Assembly (NCBI GenBank): GCA_035582835.1
Contig: JAYKAV010003166.1
Coordinates: 2,424,195-2,488,194 of the forward strand
Source of the DNA: Phoebastria nigripes
Lineage: Eukaryota; Chordata; Aves; Procellariiformes; Diomedeidae
Length of the DNA stretch: 64,000 bases
Direction: 5' to 3'
The stretch's first letter is position 1; every line of letters starts with the position of its first letter. The notes under the pieces were generated by a model. That model had not been told where the DNA came from and did not search any database. It worked only from the letters and a program-made list of their open reading frames with translations. This document shows positions 51,082 through 62,833 of the stretch, piece after piece. The position numbers were made by a program, and so were the translations under genes.

Positions 51082-54000
51082 GCCTCAGCCCAATGGCTGG
51101 GAGCTAAAAGGTGACATTACCTCAAAGGAAGAGGAGAATGAGCAGCCTTCAAGGCTAATGGAAATGCTGGCACTGGGCATTGCATAAATATAGCCTGGTT
51201 CTTCTTTCAGGAGTGTGTAAATCAAGACTGAATTCATTCTGAGTAAGAGATAAAACATTATAAACCGGTGTACATAGAAGGAAAAAAAGGCAAGAACACG
51301 GTTTCTTTTGCTAATGGCATGTGCTCTTTGCAGCCTCTAGTAACAGCTCTCAGCATGGGAGATATTTTATATAACAACATCTGGTTATATAGTGCAAACA
51401 AAACAACAATTCACACAAGGGCATGTGAAAAGGTTTGACATATGGTATTTATTTATGAATTTCAAAGAGCTGCCTGTATTTAGTTTTCATTCAAATATTC
51501 CTTATGTCCCATGAAGAGACCCCACGTATAGGTTGTATACATGACCGGATCGTTTTGGTGTATTTATGCATGATGTTGAGCTAAGGTAACCTCTAATTGG
51601 CAGACTCAGATTAAGCAGAGATTAATCACAATTTCCACACAGTACAGAGAGATACAGCAATGTTTTCTACAATAAATATCAGTTACAAGTTCAGACTGAG
51701 AAAAAATTATCCTGATTCATAGAAAAGGATTATGCACCAAATACATGCTATTTACTTTACTGTAAGAAACTTCTTGACATGACATTAAGCATCAAACATT
51801 AATACCAAGCTTTGATCTAGAAGTGGTGTGGAGTCTCCCATTAAATAAGACCACTTTTTATTGTTTAATGGAATATATATCAGAGCACTATCCTAATGCT
51901 TGCATTGCTGAGAGAACATGAAATGTGCCTAATAATATAGAAGTCATATCTATGCCAGTCATTTGGTTGAGATCATGATGAAATCAGCCACCACAAGAAT
52001 ATAAACTTTCTGCATCTACATGCACATCTGCTCATTTCTGCTCTTATCTTCCCAGATCCTGAGTGCACGAAGCAGCCTCAGGAATAAAAGATGCATGACT
52101 ANATAACTTTGTTGTTACTAAATTACAGATCTGTAATGTCCACTTCATGCCCCTATGGGGAAAAAAGTATCATTTTCCNGTGACCAAGAACCCTAAGTTA
52201 GCTGATTTCAACTACTTCACCCTGATTTCTCTCCAAATCTTGTATTTAAGCCTCAGATGGTATTTCCAAACACTTTGTAAACGTATCAGGCTGGTGAACT
52301 TGCGTAACTAAAGCCCAACCAAATGTGAAAATTCTGTGGACAACATTTCCATCAAAACACATTTCTAGAATACCAACATATAAAACCTAAAAATTAGAAT
52401 CATGTTAACCCCCCATCTTCAGCTCGTGACATTTTCCATAGAGGAATGAGAAGCTGTAAATTTGGGATGGATTTTTGTGGTTATCCATTTTGATCTACTA
52501 CACAATACAGGCTAAAAAGGGAGTTTTATTAGGTTATTTCTACACCAAAATTCATAACTTTTAAAGACATTCTCACTTCTCTATAACATCTGTCACCAGT
52601 TATGTTGTTCCAATAAAGTTTAGCCTTGCCGTTAAAAATTTGCAGCTCATTCCTGTTCTGCTTGTTATTTGTTTTATCACTTGGATTCAGCTACTAGAGC
52701 TGATAATTCCGTCATTTGCTGAGCCAAAAGAGCCCTCTGCTGTTGGAAACCTACTTCCACCCAGGGGACTTCTAGCCCTCAGTCAAGTGTTTGGTTGCAC
52801 AGTGCAAAAAAACCACAGTTTTTTTTTAGTTTTTGGAAGGCAGTATTTCTTATGCTGGCATCTTTCTTGTAGCTCTGTTCTGAAACGTTTCTAAAATTGC
52901 CAACAGTTGTGTGGGTTGGCATTGCAAACACCGGCATTTCAATTGTGGTGAAATTCAAAAATACTTTCTCCCCTGTCTCCCTTTCTCAAATTTTTTAAGT
53001 CTCAGATTTCACCTTGAAATAGTTATTCTTCAAAACAACATCGAGAAAAATGGCTCAAGTTGAGACATCGTCTATAGTGTGAACCAGGCAGCCGCAAGTA
53101 AAGATGTGTATGTGACACTGTTCGCTCTTACAGAGAAGGCACCTTTCTGCGGTATTGTTTTGGACTNTATGCCAGAGCACAGCCACTTCGTCCAGAGTAA
53201 ACGGCAGACATGAAGTTTTAAAAATGTAAGATGATAGCACCTGCAAACGCAGGCAAGGCTAGCAACAGTCTAAAGGCTGAAGCTTTCTAATTTATTTTCA
53301 TAGCTCTCATAAAAATATGGCTCTCATTAAAAGTGTGGAAATGGACCTTTAACAAAAACTCTGCTTCTGCAAAGTGAAAGCAATTCGCTGGTTGAAACCC
53401 TGGGTTTATGTTCTTTGAATATTAGCTATGAGAGTTATTTCCATTCCGGCTGCTGCTACCCTCACCCTGACGGCTGGACCTGGGTCCCCTTGCGCTTTCC
53501 CTTGCGTCACCCAGCTGAATGCTCCGTCCNGCTCTGGGGGCTTCCAGGGGCTGAGTCGTGCAGAGCAACCCATGGTAAAGCTTACAAGGAAGAAATGAGG
53601 ACCCTTTCTGACAGGCAGAAGGAGTGTCACAGCCTGTTACATCCCTCTGCCCACCACAAGCATTAAGGGGCACATCAAGGAAGAGAAAGGAGGAGTGGAC
53701 GGGGCAAGCTGGCTGCAGACACATCGTTAAGGACAGTCTTTCTTCCCTCCGACAGCTTGGAGAGTAAATTCACTCAGTGGAAGCCAGGACTGGGTCATCT
53801 ATTCCAGAAAACCTAGGCAGCCAGAATGAAATACTAATTTTCTCTGCACCAGATTTACAGCAATTTATACGTACATGTGCTTCAGCCTTGTANGATCAGT
53901 TCAAAGCAGCACGACTGGTGCATGTAGCTGTGGCAGCACTGATGGGTCTCAGCGTGAGCCATGCTGGAGGCTGGGTAAATGAACATGTACCGTCCTTGCA

Positions 54001-54957
54001 GCTGCTTTCATTATTAATTATAATAGGCATTCATGTACAATCTCATTTAAATGGATCCATCACATTTGAGATAATTTCAGGGAAATGTTCAAGAAGCTGA
54101 AAGTAAATAGGCTCCCTTGAGCCACACAAGCTGAACTCGGTTCAGTCGCTGTCACCAGTGGCACTGCAGAAATCCTCGTGGATCTTACTTTATAGTGCCT
54201 CCTGCATTAATTGATGCCCAACAGTCAATCTGAGCAATGGCCCGGTCACAAGATGTTCCTCACCTTTTCCTGATGTTCAGAGGAGACTCCAAAGTTATAA
54301 TCTAATAGTCCAAATCTTCACAGCATCTTAATTGTGCACATGTGATTAATTTTATTAGTGCTCTGGATGTTGTTACCAAATCCCAGTTTGATTCTCTAAT
54401 TAGCCTGTTTTGTTAATTAATTAGGCTTTTATATCCATACTGTGAGAATGTTTTCTCTAATAACTTTTGTTCCAGTTGGCCTGGCTCATTGGATTTTGAC
54501 AGAGAATATGGAGGCTGCAGAGATTTAAAGTTACTACTGATTTCCTTTCCCACATTCTTATTTTTATGAAATACAGTTTACTGATGCTCTAGGTAAGGAA
54601 CAGCCCATAGCTTGAACTGACTTGTTAACAGACAACAGAGAATTTATGCAGGGAGATACATCATAAGTAGCTCAGTCACAATAAAACGTTATTAATTGTA
54701 ATGACCCATTGCAATAAAAATTACATAATATAAACTGTCATAGCTTCTGTTCTGGTTTTGAGACAGGTATTTGGCCTGATCTTGGAATGCAGCTACTTCT
54801 TGGTGTCTGCCTACACGGAGCTCTGCTCAGCGTGGCCCATGGACTTCAAGAAAAATCAGCAAGGCTAATGCACCTGGGGAGCTCCAAACCACCGATGTCC
54901 ACGTGGTGAACCCCCAGAGAGCAGAGGGCTGTACGCAATAACATACTAATAGAAGAG

Positions 54958-54974
54958 AAAAAAAAAAAAAAAAG
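54958..54974 (+). repeat. Poly-A run (17 bases)
   Basis: An uninterrupted adenine run, followed by GGAAAAAG. No retroposed gene is recognisable before it. Confidence 0.85.
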
Positions 54975-56604
54975 GAAAAAGTATATCACAACTCACTGTT
55001 CCAACACCACGAGGGAAACGATGGAAACCTGGTGTTTAGCAACGCAAACCCTGAGCTGCCACCGTTAATTGCTCTTGAAATGGTCAGGAACAGTGAAGTG
55101 GTCTGAAATAACTGACAGTGACTCTCCACAGCACGTCTGCCCCAAAGCACGCACCGAGGTCCTGGTGAAAGCTTGGCATCGTGATGGACAGACAGCACTC
55201 TTGGGGAGGCCATCAAAAGCAGACAGGGTTTCACACTCCTGCGGCTATTCTCGCATGAAGATGGCTTCTAGGCTGTTCACGGGGCTGATTCACTGCCCAT
55301 CTGGGGGATACGGTAACATTTTCTGGGTGTAAATTCCATTTACAGTTTAAATTAATCTATCAGCCTTGGGCTTGTCACAGGATACATGCTGGGGGGATCC
55401 GGGGACTCAAACAGGTCTGGACAGGAGGGATCGTTTTTAGAACAAGTATCAATACAATTAAAAAGCAAAAAAAGCCCTGAAACTGTGGCTACCCGTACAG
55501 AGAGGGACACTCGCACTCTCTTACTAATGACCCAGGATCGGTAGTTGTATTGAGCTCATTTGCGTGTTATACTTAAAGGTTGGCTTGGCCGTTGCTGCTG
55601 TTTATTTGGCATTATGCTCTGCATTTATTTAGAGATGTAACAGTAGCAATTTGAGCTAATCCGTTCTGACCACTATCATGTGATAGAAGTGTTAATCATT
55701 AACTATCCAGAGCCACACAGAAAGAAGAGTTAATTAACACTGTAGGCACCCACACATATCACCCTTTTATTAAGAAAAGCTGCATGATGACATCAGCCTT
55801 TGAGAATGTCAACAGACATTTTTAAGAGTTTCTGCTGCTTTTGCCCAAGAGCATTCAGCTCCTCTGAGCTTCTGTAAAGGGAGTTAAAGATCCAATTATA
55901 ACAATTTTTACCATCCAGATCATGAGCCTATTCTTCAGAATTAGCCTGAATTAATGATAAGTGTGGAGAAAGGAGAAGTTACACATCATTATCAGCTGCA
56001 TGTTTTTCTGAACAAAAACAAATCCCTGACCTCATTCTTAAACCCTCATTAGCAGCACTTGTAAAGGAGGTCAGCCTGCTCTGCATCCAGCCCGCAGAGC
56101 CTGTCCCAGCAGACCCGGGCTGCGCTGCCCAGGGCACGCCGTCCATCGGGCTCAGGCTGCCGGCAGCTCTCCCTGCAACACCTCTTCCTGATGCTGGGCA
56201 AAGCCTGAGCAATCCATCTTACATCTAAACCGACAGTGATCCATGGCCAGTACCTCCGAGAAATCAGCACTGACAAAGCCAACTACCTATGAGAAGTCCA
56301 ATTTATACATACGTGGTCCTCTTGTGATATTAACCCTAAATTCAGGAACTGTGAAGCTTTCGGAAAACTAACTTTTCCTTTCTCTTCCCTTTCTTTCTTA
56401 TATCCACCCCTTCCCTCTCCTGAGGTCTATCAAAGAGCCTGTCTTTTGACAGCAGCCTTTATAACGTGGTTTGCTGGCAAACACGGTCCACCTCTGTGCT
56501 CCCACCTTCATCCATACTATTTAGTACAGATGTGTTTCCTAATAGTCTGTATTACGATGTTATGATATATAGGGCATACAATATACATTACAATTATAAA
56601 TTTA

Positions 56605-56618
56605 CATATATATATATA
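56605..56618 (+). repeat. TA microsatellite
   Basis: About seven alternating AT units in an AT-rich setting. Confidence 0.75.
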
Positions 56619-57193
56619 AAATACAGCCACCATCATATAACTAAACATTTAAGAACACTACGCTTCAACAACTTTATAGGAACCTTGTAAAACCACCTTT
56701 CTATAAAAACATACGCACATATGCACGTAATACACTTGTTATACGCAGAAAGTCATATTTTGAGTATAACTCAAAAATTTGCATGCTAAATTTCCCCATT
56801 AGGGAAATATCCTAATTTCAGTGAAAAGTATAAACATTCAGTTTTGCCTCATTTGCTTTGGAAAGTAGCTTTTATATGAATCAACTATTAATATAGCTGG
56901 CAAAAGAACACCTGTTCTTTTTTTCTTTTGTGGCAAAGGAGAACCATGATTATGCTTTGTCACCATTTTAGCCAGGAAATTTGCACTGAGATGAGACCTC
57001 AAAAGTCGCGTTAACAGGAGGGAGACTCTTACAATCCCTTTTATAAACAGGATGTCTGTAAAACTGGTTGGTAGTTTACAAGTTGTGGGTTCTTCAAGAA
57101 ATAATTCGGAGAACTCACCGCAACCAGGTGACACTATTTGAACAGATGCCAAGATTTTTCCTGCCTTCTCCTTGTTAGGATGGTGGATTACAG

Positions 57194-57782
57194 TGCTGGT
57201 TTTGGCTGGGGCAGAGTTAATTTTCTTCACAGTAGCTAGTATGGGGCTATGTTTTGGATTTGTGCTGGAAACAGTGTTGGTAACACAGGGATGTTGCCAT
57301 TACTGCTGAGCAGGGCTTACACAGAGTCAAGGCCTTTTCTGCTCCTCACCCCACCCCACCAGCGAGGGGGCTGGGGGTGCACANGAGGTTGGGAGGGGGC
57401 ACAGCCGGGACAGCTGACCCCAACTGACCAAAGGGATATTCCATACCATATGGCGTCATGCTCAGCATATAGAGCTGGGGGAAGAAGAAGGAAGGGGGGA
57501 CGTTCGGAGTGATGGCGTTTGCCTTCCCAAGTCACCGTTACGCATGATGGAGCCCTGCTTTCCTGGNGATGGCTGCACACCTGCCTGCCCATGGGAAGCA
57601 GTGAATGAATTCCTTGTTTTGCTTTGCTTGCGTGCGCGGCTTTTGCTTTACCTATTAAGCTGTCTGTATCTCAACCCATGAGTTTTCTCACTTTTACTCT
57701 TCCAATTCCCTCCCCCATCCCACCGGGGGGGAGTGAGCGAGCGGCTGTGTGGGGCTTAGTTGCCAGCTGGAGTTAAGCACCA
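57194..57782 (+). mobile_element. Solo LTR of an avian ERVL-like endogenous retrovirus
   Basis: This 589-base block starts TG and ends CA. It matches, as I remember it, an abundant avian LTR family: GGCTGGGGCAGAGTTAATTT near the start, GACCAAAGGGATATTCCATA in the middle, TATGGCGTCATGCTCAGCAT just before a TATA-like CATATAGAG (57466-57474), and a G-run with GAGTGAGCGAGCGGC near the end. A degenerate poly(A) signal (TATTAAG, 57653) follows a T-rich stretch. No gag, pol, env, primer-binding site or second LTR is present in the window, so it is a solo LTR left by recombination. I cannot see a clean target-site duplication, so the ends may be off by a few bases. Similarity to the remembered family is high, suggesting a fairly recent insertion. 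Confidence 0.88.
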
Positions 57783-60700
57783 CTCATAGTCAACCTATTA
57801 ATTAATCTTCCTAACATGAATTTTCAAAACCAAAGTTATCTGGTAATATTGANCCTGTGTTCAATATACAAATGCACATGAAAGTACAAGTGAATAATGC
57901 TAATAGCTCTTATCAGCTGCATAAAAATGCACCTTTTCCAAGGAGAATAACAGAGGAAGTGAGTTACAGAAAGTTTAAGTAACATGGTCAGGTTCACACA
58001 GCAAGTCAGTGCCAGAGTTCAAAGCAGCACTCAGCTATGCTATTCCTCAGCTTCCTGTGCTCGTGGCTGGACCACGTGTTGTTGCTATTGCAAAGAAGCT
58101 GGACAAAGAGAAAATATGCAAGGAGCGCTTCTGTGCCTGGGGCAAAGGAAGAAACTTAGAGGAAAAAAAAGTTTTCCTCTCTNGAGTCCTAAATCTGATT
58201 TTGAAAGAGTGCAGTATCGCTGCTTATCTGTTTAAAGATGAACGTGCACTTCTGATTCTCCAGAATTAATAGCTTTTGATATTTTATTTATAGAAGCACA
58301 ATTACAGTCCACTCTGAAGAGACCAGAATCACAACTGTCCCATTTTAAACCTTTCTTTATAGCGCAGGTATTTATTTTCTGACAAGGAAATGAAAGAGAT
58401 TGGCAGACCAAGCAGAAAGGTCTGTCTGTAAAGGCAGTGTTACCTCAATAGATTGCTGTTGGGCTGATAATAAAACCTTCTGGTTTCATCCTATTTTCTT
58501 AGCAAAAACAGCTATTGGAAAAATTTGAGGCGCTGAGAACACCAACACTGGAATAAATGGAGTAAGGAGCCACGTGAAATGATGGCACAGGCATTAAGGA
58601 CCAAGCTACAAAATAACTGGGTTGCCTGAAAGGGAATTGAGATAGAAATTCAGGGGATCATTAATTGATGTGGCCTGAAGAAAGTCTTTTTGGCCTGATG
58701 GAGCCCAGAGCTGGCTGCACGCCTTGGCACCGCGGGGCTGCCCGCCGGGCAGGGCTGCACCTCCAGCTGCTGGGCTCCCNGGCACCGCTGACATGCACAA
58801 GCAAGGCTCTGTAAACACTATCTCATTAGAGCTTTTTGCAAAGAAAATTGTTGTAAATTAGAGCTGGGAGTGATGTTTGCACAAGGTTTGCAGCCAGCGG
58901 ACTTTGCATTCCCGACAGGTCACAGGCGGGATGAGTTGCGGTTTGCATCTGAACCCTTGCACGTGGTTCACCTCTCCTGCTGTTGCTGCGGTAGATGAGC
59001 AATGGCAACGCTATTTATGCAGGAGTCAGTGTTTAAATACTAGAAAGTTTAAATCAGTAGCAACTGACACCTGCTTCCAATAATCTTAGAAATTGCAAGG
59101 ATTTTCTTCCAGATTAATGATTATCTGTGGAATTTGGCTGTCTGTCTGGAATTTACTATGTCTTGCTTTGCCTTCCTGTACCTTACTGTTTTGTTTTAAG
59201 CTTCTGGTGTTTCCAGGGCATTTTCAACATTGCCTTTTAAGTATTTTTTCTTTCGTGACAGTCTTAGACAAGTCGGCAGGAGGAATTTACACATGATTGG
59301 GCGAAATAACAAGAAACAAATATTTTCCATTGCAATTACAAGGTTGGCCTCCTCATACAAATTATTTATGGAAAAATACACTTAATACCATTACCCAGAT
59401 TTTCCAAGATAAAGAAAGATGAAGCTAAAGTTGCTGCACTGTAATCCGTTAGTCTCGTATGTATGATGGATCACAGTTAGAAGTGAACCATGTAGAAAGC
59501 AGCTGTAAGTGATCCTCCAGCTGACCCGAAGCTAATTTTCCACTACCAAGGTGAAGATACATCTGCTACAGCAGAAGAAAACTTTCTAGGCACATCACAT
59601 CCTTCTTCCCTCCTGTGCTGGCCCTCTGGTTGCTTAGACACAGTTCACTGTACAGCCCTGGAGGCAGTAGATGTTTGTGGATACGGGAAGGCTCATGACA
59701 CGGAGCATTTCACACAGGAAAATATGACACTGGAAAACCCTTAGTTTGTCTGAGCGGATTCTTGAGTGTCTTGAATAACTAACACTGCCCTGCGGTGAAT
59801 TGCCGAGATGTGCGAGGAGGTGTACGGACATGTAAGGGAGATGACCACTGATGAGCCTCATGCCTACCTGAGCATTCTCCTCCTCATGGCTCAGAGCCCT
59901 TCGCCTGTGTTCACAGACTGCCAAGCGGCTCAGGACAGGGAAGGACTTTCCCACCCTGCTCAAATGGTACTCACCAAGGTCTCGAAGCAAAGCGCCGGCT
60001 GAATCAAGAACCAAAATAATTGCAACTCTGGGATTAAAGAAAGAAGCGGCTGACAGCTCGGCTCATCGTAAAAATTCAGGGAAGATGATCTGCTGCCAAA
60101 GACTCTGTTCATATTAGTTTATGAAACCAATCACGATGCATACTCACAGCTGTTAAAAAGCCCAGAAGTTCTTAGCTGCAACCCGAATTCCGCATATGGC
60201 AACTTCATTGGTAGGACAAGTACTGTGAGTGAAGTTTCCTTTTCCCTCTGCACTTAAGATGAATATATGTGATCTAAATCAAATGTGCCTATAAAACTCC
60301 CTTCCGTTTGGTGATGTGCTGCCTACATGTCTGGAAGCTCACTCAGGAAGAGCTTTCGGCAGTCTGCCCTCCTCCCCTGCCTGTTAGCCTTGCGAGGGGT
60401 GTGGAAATCACACATCAGACATGTTGGTGCAGAAATGGCACCTTTGGACCATCGTTGTCTCTCGCATGAAAAGAGCAGCAGTACCTCCCCTCTACAGATG
60501 GTGCATTTTCCCCCAGGGGTGACCTATGATGCAATATTTTGGCCAGGGGCAGAGGGGCTGGAAGACCATTGCAGCCTTTGGGAAAAGGGAGGCTGATGTA
60601 GAAATAAGAAAAAAAAAANCCCTAAGCTTGCAGCGGGTGTCCTGGGGGGACTTGAGGCACGGGTAGCATGTATAGGCAGAAAGGATGCTGAGCATAATTT

Positions 60701-62385
60701 CTTCTGGATCTCCATTCTACGTCCCTTATATGGCTCTTCTCTAATGACTTGATGCAGCCTATGGCTGCTCATCACCGTGAGTTCAGTTTTTCTTCATATC
60801 TCCCGCTGCCCTGTCCTGATGGAGTACCTTTGGCTCTCTTCCACACCCCCGAATTGCTATCTTGGCAACAGCATTCATGTGCTTGGGTTGGTCTGAAGGT
60901 ATCTGTGTGTTGAGAAATCAGCTAGCTAAACAGAACAGAAAATCTTTAAATTCACAGTGCAGTTTTCCATCTCTGCGGTTACTAATCTGGCCGTGTTTTC
61001 ACTATTCAGCCAATTTTCATACTATGTAAAGGGAATTTATTTGCCATCTTGATTTTTCCATTCAGTTCAAATGAAATCCATCAGGGATTCCAACATCACT
61101 AGTGACGAGGGCACCGCAGATGGACAGACATCAGGGAAGACGAGCAGACAGACAGCTTGGTGAGAGTGCAACACAATGGGACAGGCGTTTCCAAAGACCC
61201 TACTAAATAAATTATCTTCCATGGGGCTTGAGGGAGTAAGGACGGAAAGTGTTCTGTAAGACCCTTGGCAGTTTGAATTTGTTGGAGATAATCCAGAGGT
61301 ATAGGAAGGGTATGACATTTTTGATATAATCACAGTTTTCAGATGAGTGTTTGGAAGCGACTGCTACAATTTATAAAACATCATGACCTCATATGACTGT
61401 AATTTCATTTAAAATACATGTAAAGTACCCTTAAAACCTAAAGTTGTGACTCAGCATTAAATAATCAAAATATGTTAGTGCATGATGGAGTTCTCTGGAG
61501 AGAGAGGAGCTAAGTTTTCATTTTTCCTCAGTTGCTGGCAGAGAGGCCTTTGGTAATATTCCCTGCAAATGATCTGGAGCCTCTTGTGAGTTTCTGCTGG
61601 GATTTTGTCCGAAGCGAATAAAATACAGATGATCGATGCATTTGAAAATGCTTGTTTATATTCAGAAAAAGCATCATATTTAGTACAGCTTCAAACCACC
61701 TGTGAAACTAGATGGGAAAGATAATTACGGTGCTGTGCTACACCTACATAAATATCAGGCCAACCTTAAGGCTCAGGTCTGCAAATGTCCCATTCCCCAG
61801 GTTGCCAGCCTTGCAGGAGGTCTGCAGATCTCATTCCAAAACCACTGCAAATCTCCTGAGATTTCCCATGATTTCTGAGCCCTGAGACTGTGGCCACTGA
61901 GACGCAGAAGGGAGCGATGAAGCAGAACACAATCACAAGCGTGAAGGCAGGTCTCGGTAGCAATATTTCTATTAAAATCTGGGAAAGTGACACCGAAGAA
62001 TCGGGGAGCCTACTTGGCTATGTAACGCCTCACCGTCTGGAGAAACAACATGGTCCTTGCTCTGCCAGCCCTCTGGGCTCAGCCTCTCCCCCGATGCGCT
62101 GTGGCCAATGCCATACAACATCATGGCCAAAGAGGAGGAGGTCCATCCCAAGGCAAACGTGTAGGGACCACAGGCAGGAGAGGAAGAGAAGGTCATAAGC
62201 AATAACAGCACATAACAGCATCCTTAAAAAATGCCAGGAGAATTCTGAAATTGCTTTGTACCAGTTTTGTTATCAATCCAGTTACAGCAGTAAAAAAGAA
62301 ATAAGAAACTCCCTTGTCTGGATACTGTTGTAAAGGAGACAGCAGTTCTTCTTACTATTAGTCACAAGTGATTTCCTCTGAAAAA

Positions 62386-62414
62386 TATTATTATTATTGT
62401 TATTATCATTATTT
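62386..62414 (+). repeat. ATT microsatellite, imperfect
   Basis: About nine ATT units with G and C interruptions. Confidence 0.8.
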
Positions 62415-62795
62415 CTGGGATAAGCTGTTTAAGTCCTGATGGGTGCTTCTGGAAATTACTCCCTACTCAGCTGACAAGCTTATCTGGCCTCAAGTGAAGC
62501 CAAGGTATTTTACTTGGACTGTGTTTGCCATAACCAGTACGAAGCAAGCAAAACCAATCTGAACTGCACTATGGGGTGTATTTGGCTAAGTTTCAATATT
62601 TCCAAAACTCAAATTCGGTAACCCAAATGTTAATGTTACTTTTTATTATATAACACTGTTGAAGTCAATAATATCTCTAACAGTGTTGATCCCATTAACG
62701 AGCGGGATATACAACCACACTGTGAGAAATTATTTCTGTCTTAGAGATCTTAGAGCTTAAACATACAAAGGGGATTAAAAAGGGAGATGCTGGTC

Positions 62796-62833
62796 TCCCA
62801 AAGGTCCCTTTCAACCTAAGCTATTCTATGATT
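62796..62833 (+). mobile_element. CR1 LINE terminal fragment
   Basis: CCAAAGGTCCCTTTCAACCTAAGCTATTCTATGATTTT matches the last ~40 bases of CR1 (GGTCCCTTCCAACCYAANCNATTCTATGATTCT). Only the extreme 3' end is recognisable; the preceding 30 bases (GGGAGATGCTGGTCTC) may be a diverged continuation. Confidence 0.7.

Larger units (their letters stand above)
51082..57193. other. Intergenic DNA, possible conserved noncoding blocks
   Basis: No gene is recognised. Two stretches (about 54300-54520 and 55555-55830) have a dense mix of homeodomain-type TTAATTAATTAG, CRE/AP-1-like GATGACATCA and E-box-like motifs in AT-rich sequence, like many vertebrate conserved enhancers; conservation was not tested. 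A poly-A run lies at 54958-54974, a TA microsatellite at 56605-56618, and a GC-rich patch at 56090-56175. Confidence 0.5.

Noticed and set aside
56090..56175. GC-rich patch considered as a promoter or CpG island
   Set aside because: Too short, with few CpGs, and no gene start follows on either strand.
57317..57592. Minus-strand 91-codon frame
   Set aside because: Lies wholly inside the solo LTR, antisense, with no retroviral gene similarity.
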